A DNA stretch of 64,000 bases from Rhea pennata. Its lineage: Eukaryota; Chordata; Aves; Rheiformes; Rheidae. This document shows, one piece after another, positions 37,801-50,400 of this stretch. Below the pieces are notes generated by a model. That model was not told where the DNA came from, searched no databases, and saw only the letters and a list, made by a program, of their open reading frames with translations. Position 1 is the first letter of the stretch; every line of letters starts with the position of its first letter. Made by a program: the position numbers and the translations under genes. The stretch lies in NCBI RefSeq assembly GCF_028389875.1, contig NC_084702.1, positions 72,389,582 to 72,453,581 of the forward strand. The letters run 5' to 3'.

Positions 37801-40800
37801 TGAAGATTATGATATAATCCATGTGTTCTATTAGGGAAATATGTCAAAAATTTAATCTTTTGACAGTGATAAAATTGTCCAAGTCCTATATATGTTTTGT
37901 CTACAAATTACATGGATTGTGAATGGTGTTCTAGTGTGTATATATAGTGTTTAAGGCAGGTTAAACTGAATTCTTACTGCACTTCTACATCTTGAGTTCA
38001 CTTTATGAAGCTCTATACATCAGAATGATTTTTAAAAGTACTTTGTAATGAGATTAAAGCAAATATTTTGCAGAATTACACATGTCCTGGTAAACTAAAA
38101 GTGGAGTTGTGCAGCTTGTTTTTCTTATTCTTGATGAGTGAAATGCAAAGAAAAGAACAACCAAACTGCAGAGAAAGTTTAAAATGAGGTTAGATGGTTA
38201 AAATGGCTTTATAGGTAATCATGCTGTTTCTGAGAAATGTTGGGATTGCTGTTCTTGAATTGTTTTCTGAAAAGAAATTACAGTCAGAGATTTAGTTTCT
38301 GACCTCAAATATTTGTATGACTTGTCTTCCTTGCTGATGCTGCTTCCTGGTAGGGATGCTTTTGAATTCTTGTGTCATGGGAGTGAGGGGAGAGAAAATT
38401 TATGATTTTAACTATTCTTCTCAATGAACAACTGCATGGAGGTAACTCATCAATAGAAGATAGTATTTCTGTACTTAGGAAATGGCCTGCCTTAAATGTG
38501 GTGAAATTCAGGGCAAGAGACCTAAGAACCATCCCTTTTCGGTTGATTTTAATATCTAAGCAAAAATTGAGCACGAAAACATACTGAGTGACACGTTTCA
38601 CCCTTGCAGGCCAGAACAAGCAAGTTTTGAACATTGAGTCAGTCTGTGGTAGCTAAAAGCTTTCTCACCTAGCAAAAAAAAGTAGATGTTTGGGATTGAA
38701 ACTGAATATAGGAGAGAAATGAGGAGAGTTTAACAACTGGAGTTGTTGTTACCCTCATCAGGACTTCAAGGAGTTCTGTGTGATTGGGAACTGGTTTTAT
38801 AGTTGTATATCCTGTTTATCAAGAGACCCTGACTGAAAAGCTGACATGCAACTCTTCCCCTTGGAGTTGCTTCATAGCATTGCAGAAAAGCCGGGATCGG
38901 TTGTTAGCACGCTCTTTTGATAGTATATTCTCTCCTTTGACTGAACGATAGGTCTTAATGCAGTATGTAGTGGGAGGGAGACTAAATGAGTTGCCTCTGA
39001 AGTGTGGATGAGTGAGGGGAGGATGTGACTTGGAGGTACTTGTAAGTTGAATTTGAGGTGAGAAAAAAATGGAGGAGACTGATATTCTCGATCAGTGATA
39101 TATATGATGATGGTTTGTTACTTTCAAATTATCCAGACTCTGCTTCATAGCGGCAGAAATCAAGTTGTTAATGCTGGGGAACCTTAGGTGTGTCTTTGTA
39201 AACAAACAAAATTTCTGCTTTGATAAACTGCACTGAAGGTTAAAACAAAATATCACTAGAAATGATGAGACCTAATGGAATACTTTGAGAGGAGGGAGGG
39301 AGTATCTGTTCTCTGCATCGCTTGCATATGTTAAATTTACATGGTGAATTACTTGATACTTCGACTCTATTTCAGTCTTTTGAACGGGTGTTGCTCTGTT
39401 AGTATCTAGCTGTATAGCAAGTGAGGCTTCAGTAATGCTAACTGTAAAGTTAGGAGATCGTGTTTTGCATCTATTTCTCCTGGTATTTCTTATAAATGCG
39501 AAACAAAAATGCATTTATATATATATAGGTAGGTCAACACTGCTGATTTAGCATTTTTTCCAGAAGATTAATTATGAACATAATCACTGGGCAGTACAGT
39601 TTTTGGTTAGATAACCTCTTTGCTCTTTTTTTGAGGGAGAAGTGTTTTAAGGGGAGAGAGATAAGCTGTCTCCTGGCATTTTGGGGACAGGAGAATTAGC
39701 TCTGTTTGGAGATTCACTTCACTCTGCTATTTAATATAGTGAGACCATTGCTGCTATTTATTTTCTGAAAAATCTCAACTTCAGACTTCCTAGTTTATTT
39801 GCCAGATGACCTCACATAAACATAACTCAAAACCTAACATTGTTAAGATATAAGTCTAAAGTCTACTATTTCGTTATAGTTAAAGTCTAAAAGCATTCAG
39901 CTGAAGACAAAAATGATTCTATTATTCATATTTTATAGTAATAAGATATTTTATGGGTAAAAGAGTGTGGAGTTCCACTCTCTTGAAATCTTAAAGCCCA
40001 ATTTGGAATTAGTGGTGTGCTTAGCTTTTCAAGAATGTGTTGTAAATTGATCTTCCAAACAGTACCAGTTCTGGGATGTCTCAAATTTTGTTGAACTACT
40101 GACTTACCATACTTAGCCTCAGCTTCACATTTTTGGAAGTTGTACGTATGTTTAAAATAACCCAAATTTCTAATTAAAGAAAATGGTGAAAGGATGCCAT
40201 CAGTTGTTTTTTTCCTAAAACTTTATAAAGATGCTTTGAATATTTTTCAGTCTTTAATGGAACCAAAGCATCACAGCTCCATAAGTTTGAAAATTAAATG
40301 TTACTGTGCATTTCTGTGATACAAACTGAATGAAATAACAATAGAGCAAATATAAAACCACAGTTTAAAAGTACATATCTTTATGTGGGCATAAAAGGTA
40401 GCTTCTGGTAATGAAGATTATATTTTTTTGAAGGAGCTAATGGAATTTAGGCACTCAAGTCCTATACTGCAATTGGATGTTTAACTCAAACTTTGAAAAA
40501 ATTCAAAGACACATTTTTTTACAGAATAAAAAATTTAGATTGACATAAAATGGAAATTGTTGCTTAAAAGTACAGTTATGATTTCAAATTCACACGTACT
40601 AAAACTTCTGCTGACATTAGAGCCCCAGATAAATGTTGTTGTGATATTTTTCTTCTTTTAATTGCCTTCTGTGGCTTCACATTAGTATGTGAGGTTGGTT
40701 TTTGACTCACTGGGTTTAATCCTAGTTTTTCTTCTCACCTAATGTCATTGGTTTCCTCAAGCTCTCAGTTTTATTCCTTTTTTAATTTGATAGGAGTTGT

Positions 40801-43800
40801 GACAATCTAATTGAACAAATGTTTTTGTTCTCAAATGTGCTTGCATAGGTAATATATATTAAATTCTAACTAACCAGCTATGATATAGAAGGCCTTAGTC
40901 TTACCATTTTGTGTTGTAGGATTTTTTGGTTTGTATTAATAGTATAATATCGTATTTGAGGAGTTAGGCTGGTTGAAGGGAAGTTGCCTTATGCCTTTGG
41001 AAGCAACGTAGTCTAATGGGCCTTTTCCTTCTCTTCCTTTTTTCTCCAGAAGAGAATTTTGAAAAGAGCACAGAATATTTTTCTTGGGTATATTTGTAAC
41101 TCTTCAAATGGACTTCCATGAATAAATAGAAGTAAAAACTCTGTTCTCTAAAATTGCTACTCTTAGAGCCATATGTTCAGTGAAGTTTGAATGCAGTGTA
41201 TTGACATAAACGTGACAAAAGAGTTTTCAATCTCTTGCATTTCATCCTGGAAAGAAATTGCTGTGATGTAGTTGTGATCTCACAGTAACTTCCATGACGA
41301 CTGTCAAACTCGGAATCCACTGTGAGGTTCTTTTAAGATACCAAATCTGAGGCCATACTAGTGCCTGTCGCCTCTGAGTTATAAAGCGCAGCAAGAAGGT
41401 GGGTAAGGAGTGTTTTTCTAATTTTCGAAGTGGGGAGAATGAAGGGACCAAATGGGCAGTGGCTATATCTTTTGAAGTTTGTTTTCTTTTAGAAAATACC
41501 AGAAACCCCTGCAGATTAGCAAATCTTGATGCCCTGAAGATGAGATAGTGAGCAGCTGCAGCAGTTTATTTTCTCCTGATTACAGCTTTGGGTGAAGGAT
41601 ACCGTTTTAACTGTAGGTGTTTGGAGTTTGTTTTTGTTTTTATCAGGGAAAGCATGCAGATATGCTGAGTTGTGTTTTTTTCTTGTTGAATATTTTTATT
41701 TTCACCTATTCTAGTGAATTGCGTTATTCATATATTTTTAAAATGCTGCATTTTAGTGTACTCTTTGAACTTGAATAAGAGTTTTCATGTGTTAAATTGA
41801 GAAGATCTTGAAATATCATACTGTTGTGCATTTAAACTTGTGTACCGTTGCTTGTTTGCTTTATTTACAATGTTATCTTTTTACAGCAGGCGTGTTTAGC
41901 AGTTGTCTGGACTAGAATTTTTTAATAACATTCTGAAAATCATTGTGCCATCTGTAGAATAGCACTTGATTTTTTTGATTATCTTTGACTAAAAGAACAT
42001 TATTCTAAGTTTGTCACCCAAATTTTAAAACTTGTAATATTTCATCTTGGCTATCCCTTGCTCATCCCTTGACTTCTACATACCTATGGCATTGCTTTTG
42101 TTAAAAGAAATGAACTGATATTTATAACACATCTTCTACTGAAATGATTTTAAAGATTGACATAACCAAGGTTCAGTGAAACTTTTACAGGTGGACTCTA
42201 AAACTAATATCTGTAACTTTTTAATGCTCTTGTTACGGTTTTATGCTGCTATTATGAAAATGTGTGTTCCAGAAGCAGTCTTGCACTTCGCCTGTGCGCT
42301 GAGGGTGAAGTACTGCAATTGATGAGGTAGCTGTTTCAGAAACTAAGAGTGTAATTTCCTTTTCTGACAGAAGTGAGTAACTTGATCTTGCAGTGGTGTG
42401 CTTGGTGTTTTAGACTGTTGGTAGAATATGCAGGTAGCTACTAATATCTAAGGATGTTTTAGAATTTTGTTTTTTCTGTGACAGAATTTCTGTGTGAACA
42501 TTTTAACGTTGAGTAGCACAGTACATCCAGTCAGCTTACCTCTGCAGGCAAAGCGTGGGGTCCATGACTGTTTGTTTAATACAGCGTAGTAATAAATGAC
42601 CCCACGGAATGTAGAAGTATAGGTAAAATGATAAGACATGTAAGTTTTAAGAAAATTAGTGAATAAAATGTAATTTCTTAATGGCTTATCGAGAGGAAGG
42701 ACATTTTGGAAAAAAACCTTTACATGCTAATTCAGGTAAACATTTGAAAAGTTTCGATTCCTTGTGCATTCTTCATTTTTATTGTAAGTTAGTCTGGCTT
42801 GGAAAAGATGTGGTGGTGGAGAGCAACAACCTACTGGAAATACAACACGTGTGGTAATTGAACGCTTTAGTCAGTCAAGACTTGCAGAAGAAAGATAAAG
42901 ATGTGGAGAGGAGGGCGGGGATAGCGAGTGTGCATCTAAAAGAAACCTAAGCTGCTGTGTGTTGTGCGTGTGTCTTTTTTTTCCCCCTCTGCATAAGTTG
43001 GAGATAAAATAAATAAATAATTTCACTAAAAGTTTGGGCAATTTAGAATTATGGGTGAGCTGCTTTATCTTTCTAATGAAAATATGAAAAGATGAAAAAC
43101 TGGGAAGTGGGAGATAAATTTCCATTCTGCTTTGTTAATATTAAAGTGATCCAGACTGTTATTGTTTGTTTATTCCTGTTTTTAGATTTGAATTCTGTGT
43201 GGTAGGCACTGTAATTACCTGCTTCTTCATAGCATGTTCTGTGCTTGAAGTTGTACAGATTGTTGTTAGTCATTCATTTTTTTGGAAAGTTGTGTATATT
43301 TTTGGTCTAAATCAGTGTTAGATCTGGCTTCATTTAAAATCCTAACAAGATAGAGCAATAGTATCTGAATTTTTGCATGATGCCGAGTTGAGGAGTTACG
43401 ATATTGAGGAAAATCATACCCCAAAAAGCCCAGTTTCCTGACTGAAGCAGGTTAACACGATGTCAAAGGAAATTAATAAAACTCACATTGTTTAAAACTA
43501 TGCAAAACACTAGCACTGGTCAAGATGATAGAAGGAACAATACAGAATTAGCAGAAAAATGAAAGATCTCATGTTTTTCAGTTCTCTGTTCTGTTCATGT
43601 GACTGCTCCTCTTGGTGCACTTGACAAGAAGCTTTACAAAGAACTCAGCTTTGAATAAATAAGTTTTCACTAAACTGAACCAAAGGGATCTGAGTTTTCA
43701 GCAAGGTTTTATACCCAGTGAATGTATAAGATTGTTGAGGAAACTAGCTTTTAATACTGACTTAAGAAATTTTAGAAAGAAACAACAGTTTATTTAAAAT

Positions 43801-44279
43801 GATATATGTTACTGAAAAAAAAGAGGTTATTTTAATGGGTTCTTCTGTGGCCTGAGAGGAAGCTTGAAAAATATTAAAATCTTGGGGGAAATTATAGAAA
43901 AATAGAATATCCTGTTTTTATTAAAAAAAAAGTTTTCTTTGACACTTCTGGTTTTCTTTATTTTTCTGAATGTGATCTTACTGTGTTTTTTTCCTTGAAT
44001 ATCTAGTTCAAGAAGTAGGGCTCTCTGCAGATACATAAGTGATATCTGATCTCTTTGATATTGCTACAAAACTATGGAACTAGAATTCAAAACTTCATAT
44101 AATAACGTGTGTTATAGCATGTTTTATAGGTACAGCCTTTCTGGATTACTTAGTGTTTGCTTTTATATCATTTGTTGCTTCTAATTTAACAGATTTTTTT
44201 GAAATCTGTGGACGGATGAAAATGTTGCAAGTCTAAGTTAAATGCCTGCTCCCATCTGAAACTTTGAACAGCTCTGTGG

Positions 44280-44660
44280 TGATGCTTTCAACTTTGTTCC
44301 GAGCTGTCAGCGGTGGTGCGAGTTAACCAGGTGCCCTCTTTGGTGCGCTCGAGTTTGTTTCCGCCGGTTTGAGAACGTCATAAATGTCTCAGCTCTTACT
44401 TGGCTATTTTTAGTCCCGCTGCTTGTATCTGTTTCTATTCAAAGAATTCTTGTGGAAGCTGTTCCAGGAGAGCGCTGTGCAGCAGCGCAGCGGGGAGCTG
44501 AAAGGGGGGCAGGGAGAACACAAGTGTGGAGCGTGTTCTCCGATTTGGCAGCAAGATAGCCGACGTTGACTGCTGTTTCCTGTGTGCCGCCTTGCTTAGA
44601 AGAAGCCTGGTCAAAGCAAATTCCCACTTCTGAATAACGTCTCGACTCTGGCAAGGGCTT
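44280..44660. promoter_or_regulatory. CpG-enriched intronic patch, candidate enhancer
   Basis: CpG dinucleotides cluster here in otherwise CpG-poor intron DNA. A perfect MEF2-type site CTATTTTTAG lies at 44404-44413 and a CRE half-site ACGTCA at 44375-44380. There is no coding or splice support. It may be a conserved regulatory element, or only locally GC-richer DNA. Confidence 0.35.
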
Positions 44661-47264
44661 GTTTGAGCTGTTTCTTACTGTAATTTGGAGTGCCCAGGTT
44701 TCTACTTGAATCTTCTTAGAAATCTTAGCGGCTGTTTTGGTATGGTAACTACATCAGAGTGAATAGTTGAAATGCAAATTTCTACACTTTAATAGTAATT
44801 GATCATCTGACAGTCCCAAGTATTGACTCTTTTCTGTCCTGTGGCAGTTGAGCATCTTTATTTTTTTTTTTTTTTGGTTAAAAAAGCTTACTAGAACACC
44901 TCATCAGATTCGAACTACTACCAGAACAACAACAGATTTATTAGAAAGCTGATTTTGTTTTTTTTTTTTGGTTTTTTTTTCTTTTTCAGTTTTATGTATT
45001 GCTCATCTTGTGAGTATAGCTAACCACTGATTGTAACAGTAGTGTTTGATGAGGATGTGATTTGTTTATAATTTTAACCTTTATGTCTTACAGTTGGTAC
45101 TATTGACAAATTGCAAGCCTGAAGCATCTTTGGATGCTTACAGCTAGCATTATATGTACTGAAGTAGCCAAGGGCATATATTATTTTGAATGGGTCTTAT
45201 TGATACTGTCACGTGATGTGCAGGGAGTAGTGGTTCTGAGACGAGTCAGTCACAGTACAAAAAAGTCGTATATCCTGTGCAGCTTTGATGGTGTGCTTCA
45301 GTTCTGATTTGAGATGTTTTAGATACTTAAGTACTATTATTTTTTTGCTTGTGATATTGATAGCTTAACCAGTATATGGTCTGAGATCATATGTCATTTC
45401 CATGTGTTCTTTGAAGAGAACATCCGTAGCTTGTTTAGTTCGTACTCTGCAGCTGTTTGCTTACTTATATATATGGATGTGCCCTGAGCTCACCCAGATT
45501 TCTAGCTGACCCCTGAATTCACCTCGGATGGAAGGAAAAAGTGTACAAAGTAATACAGTCTGCAGTAAGTGGAGGCTTTGCCTTGTGATTTTTGGTGGAG
45601 GGGAGCCATCTGAAGGAGAGCTTCCAAGTGTCCCAGCCCTGTCTTTCTAGATAAGTCTGTCTGGGTTTTGTCTGCTGTGACTTAGTGAGCTGGCAGAGAA
45701 GAAAGTCTTTTCCATCGGGGGCTTTTGATAGGGAGAGAGGGGATATGAAGTGTATTAGGCCTGTGAAAGCAATATTCAAAGATGACCAGCAAAAAAGCAT
45801 TGAAAATTTAGTGGCATATACAAAATCATTAAAGATTACTCTTACTGGTTAAATTGTTTTAGGGTAGTTTGTCTGTATTCAATTTCAAGCATTAAATCTA
45901 GGTACTCAGATACTGCTATGATTGAGGGGAAGTACACTATGTTAGTCAGACTATCCTGATACTGGTTGATTATATTCTCCTACTTTGTTTGAAAAGAAGC
46001 ACTTCCAAGCTTTTATTTTTGTTTGTTTGTTTGAGGGTATTTTTCACTGAAAGTTGTGGATGCTAACATGTATCCAAGAGCCTGGGCATTAAAGAGTGTT
46101 TCTCAGTTTCTCGTATCTCAGTGATACGAGTCTCTATTTTCCCACTTGTGCTCAAAGCAGTATTTATAAGACAGTGGTGCTGTCAGAGACCGTTCCTGTG
46201 AGTTTTTAAAAAAATCTTTAAAACTACCTAGAAGGTGTGTTTTTCTTTCTTTTTTTTTTTTCTTAACAGTGATTTTTTTTGAGTGTGAAGGGCCTAATCA
46301 AGTCTTACTCTACCAGATCCTGCAAAAACAAAATGTGAAATGTCACATCTTACCTATGCTATAATGATGTGTGCCTGCCGAAATATAAGGTCCCCCTCTC
46401 CTCGTGAACTTGATCTATCCCTTGTGTCAGATCAAGCACTTATATAGCCACATAGTTTTCCACTGGATAAGCTTATTCAACTGACTCACTGTTTTGTTTT
46501 AGAGGGTTTAGTTTGCTCTTGGGTCAACTCACTGAACCAACTCACTCTGCAGCTGCACAATCATTAGTCTGATTAAAGGGAAGTAGCGATAGTATGTGGT
46601 TAAGGAATAGGGGAGCAGGAATGTCATATTTGATGACAGTTTGCACTTAGATTTAAGGTGAAACTTGATTTTAATGGAATAAAAGATTTGGGTCCTATCT
46701 GCAACACTGATTGAACTTTGAGCTAATATACAACCAGACCTCAAAACAGTTAAAGTTCCATAATTGGTTAGAGCAAAAACTCTTGTCAGGGGTTTTTGTG
46801 ACAAACTCTGCTTGGCTGTCCTGTGCTTAAGTGCAACTTAAACAAGGTTGTGTTAGTTCTGACTACAAAGGCTAATGATTTTCAACCCAGAAAAACCTGC
46901 TAGTTCATTTTTTTTCTCAGCTGCAATAAAGTTTTCTTTCTGCAAAGTACTTGTTATTTTTTTTTTACAAGTCTCCTAGTTATGCAAAATATAATTCAGT
47001 TTGAGTATTTGTTGAGGAGGGTGACCAGAGTGTAACAGGGTTTTATTAGCAGCTTCTTTATTGGAAGTTATAGACAGCGTAGTTCCCTTTTAGGAAACCT
47101 TAGGAGGAGAAGCACCAAGGGCTTTGCCTTTTCTGTTTTTTTTTTGTTGATTATTCTGTTTTGTGTGATGAACAAACCCAGAGAAATGGGAATGAAGAAA
47201 AGATTTGCAAGTACTGTTAGTTCTTCACCACTGGGAGTAGTAATGGTGGAAGATGCAGTGAACA

Positions 47265-47420
47265 TATCATAGAATCAGTAAGGTTGGAAGGAACCTCTGG
47301 AGATCATCTAGTCTAACCTCCCTGCTCAAGCAGGGTCACCTAGAGCTTCTTAGAGAGGGTTGCATCCAGGCGGGTCTTGAATATCTCCAGAGAAGGAGAC
47401 TCCACAACCTCTCCGGGCAC
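47265..47420 (-). mobile_element. CR1 LINE 3'-end fragment, reverse orientation
   Basis: It begins ATCATAGAATCAGTAAGG followed by TTGGAAGGAACCTC, the reverse complement of the avian CR1 3' end. It continues with the CTGCTCAAGCAGGGTCACC and CTCCAGAGAAGGAGACTCC blocks typical of bird CR1. It is 5'-truncated, about 155 bp, and only moderately diverged. Confidence 0.93.
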
Positions 47421-50400
47421 AGTTGTGTATTAACTTAGCTAGTATTTTCTTCTGTCTTTATAAGCTAGAAAATATGAGATCAGAAGGCTCAGAAATGGAG
47501 ATGGATTCTAAAATAACTGGAAAGAACAAGACTTTTCTTAAAATATTCTTCAGCAGAGAGCCATGCTTCAAAAGCAAAATTGCTGTTCCTCCCTTACCCA
47601 CTTGATCCCCACTGATAGCTGCTTCTCAAAGAGGAAATTCCTGTTTTCTATAGGTCATAACTGCATGTGGACCAGTATTGTTGTGTGATTTTTTTTTTTA
47701 TTTTTGTGGTGTGTTTTTTTGTTGTTTTGTTTTTGTCTAGTTCATGGCAGCAACTGTGATCTGGTCTGTGCTATGATCCAGTAAGATCATCTTAGTTCTA
47801 GTAACTGTGCTTAGATGGGAAAGAATGTGCAATTAGTCTTTCTGGGATTTCTTTACAGCCATGGTAACTGTTGATAACTAGCGCATCTTGCAGGTTCTTG
47901 CAAACATGGAGCTTGTAGTTCAAAAGGACAGGGGAACACGACTTTATGCTGTTTGGTGTGTTAGAGCCCAACCAGTTGCTATCCAAAATGGCATTCTTGC
48001 AGAAAGACAACCAAATGAGAATAGAGACTTTGGAGGTACTGATTTCTGAAATATCAGACCAAGTCCTGTGAAACTTCCAGGACTATGACTATCCAGAATC
48101 ACCAGTGAATGTTGTCCTTTGACAGCAGTAGAAATAGGTAGGTTGTACCAACTAATTTTTTGGAGTGTGAAGGTTACCTCTGGATGAAAGATGAATAAGA
48201 ACTAGTAGAAACTAGTTGGATTGTGCCTTACACTTTACTTTCTTTGTTTATACCAGGCAAGGTTAAATGTGGAGAAATTAAGATTCTTCCTTCAGAAATT
48301 TTCTTTATGAATAAGAACACTTGCTGCCTCTTAAGATTGAATGCTTTTAAATAAATGGTGAGGATAGGACCATGGGACGTTTATTGCATCTAGTTAACAT
48401 GTTTTTATTAAAACTAGGGAAATCACAAGCGTATGCGTAAAATATAACAGGTCCATAATGCAGAGACAGTGGGATAATGCCAAAGATTGATTTTGTAGAA
48501 CTGGAAGATTTTTGAGTAATGTTAGTGATATTACTTCTTGTGACTGAAGCGTACTTTACTTGTGAAACACATGCTGTCTTTAGTCTCCTTTCAAAAATCA
48601 TTTTTTTTAGGGGGCTGTGGATATGTGGCCAGTTTTTGCTGAACTCCATTCTGAAGATTATGAGCACTTCTTTGTCTTCCAAAACAATGTAGTCTGTTTT
48701 CCTTTTATTTATAAAACCTATTTGTGTAAATTTGTTGTTCTTCTTCTCAATATTTACTTAGGCATACTAATCCTTGAAATTAACTCTTTGTTTCTTCCCA
48801 TCCTTCTTTTCACAAAATTTTTGGTTTATTTTTCCAATCCTAAAATATTTTAGAAGTGGTTTGCAAATGCCAGTTTTTTTATTTTCTGATTTTTTTCCCC
48901 CTTGGATGATGAAAAATTATTGTTTTGCTGTAGATCATAAGCGTATTCTTAGCAAATTACAGATTTGGTGAATCTACTGGAGAACAGCAATTTTAAGTAA
49001 CACCTCTGGATTTTAAGAAAGATTGGTAACAGCATGCAGTTGCTTATTCATCAGGCTTTGCTAGTAGGAGGGAGAATTCACAACTGGAAGTGTATTTGTT
49101 ATTTTGTGCTGGTACTGAAGCTGAGAGCTATCTTTATTACAAAATTTTGTCTTAAGTATTTTAAAGCTTGGAAAATCAAAAGAAATCTCTGAACCACATA
49201 AGCTCAGACTTTGCCTTTATCTTTGTGATAGTGGATATAGAGACTGTTGTAGAGTATTTCTGTAAACAATTGAAAAGCAGTATCATCTCAGGGAGTGCTA
49301 AGTTTACCTCACTTATTGATTGTGTGATGTATTTTAGAGCAGAGAAGTATTTTATGTATAGACCTGATATTACTGATCTGCTTTTGAAATGCATTTAGTG
49401 TAACAGATTTAGATGAGTGCATTTTGAAAGTTTATGAACTAAATTATATACAGATGAAGATAGGATACAGGTTTAGTATTAACAAATTTTATGGTATAGG
49501 AAATTCAAAGTGGGGTTTTAGAATACTGTTTAACTTGCATGCATCTGTTGCCTGTTTTGTGGGGACAAAATGAAATAAGTAGACTAAGATCTAGTGGGGT
49601 AATGGCAGTGAAAGTGGTGAAAGGTAGGATGCAAGGTTTTATCCTTTATCTAGATGTGCTCAATCCACAGCTGACCAAGACACAGTCTGATTTGCGTCCT
49701 ACTCCCAGCAATCCTTTTCTCTTGGTGAATTTTGAGAGCATACCAATAGTATAATTTCTTTCCCTGGAGTGCTCTGCCAGTGATGGCTCTTGGCCATCAA
49801 TATTCTTCATATTTGCCGTAGAAGAACATGAGATCAGGTATGAATCCTCCCATGTTCCGTAAGTTCAGCTTCAGTATTGTTTGCTTGGGGAACTACAAGC
49901 ATTGAGTAATCAGCACTGCTTTTGAAGAGCATCCAACTTTTGTGAACTGTTTTCCCCTTTCAAGCAGTAATAAAAGATGGTGAGGATCCCTGGGCAGAAG
50001 TACAAGGGAAATGTATTGTATCGATGCTTTGCAGACAGTTTTTCTCCCCTTCTTCCTCAAGATCATGTCATGCTACTGCTGTATAGTTAGTCAGTCCAAT
50101 GCTTGCAATAAAGTCTGGACTCACTGTGCATGTACTGTAGTCATGTCATCATGAGGCAGTGCCCTACAGCATTTTCCCAGGCCTGTCATTTCAAGAAATT
50201 CTTGACTGAGTAGCTTTGTGATTAGAGTATAAAAAAAGAAGTCATACTTGCGAAGTGTTCACAGAGATCTCTGCACAGTGGATTTTTTCGCAGCTCCTTG
50301 TCCAGAGAGTCAAGAAAATAATTTTCTTGTGACTGCCTGAGGAAAAGAACTGAAACTGCAAATGGTTTGTTCAGCTAATGAAAGTGAATATTTAACTTCA

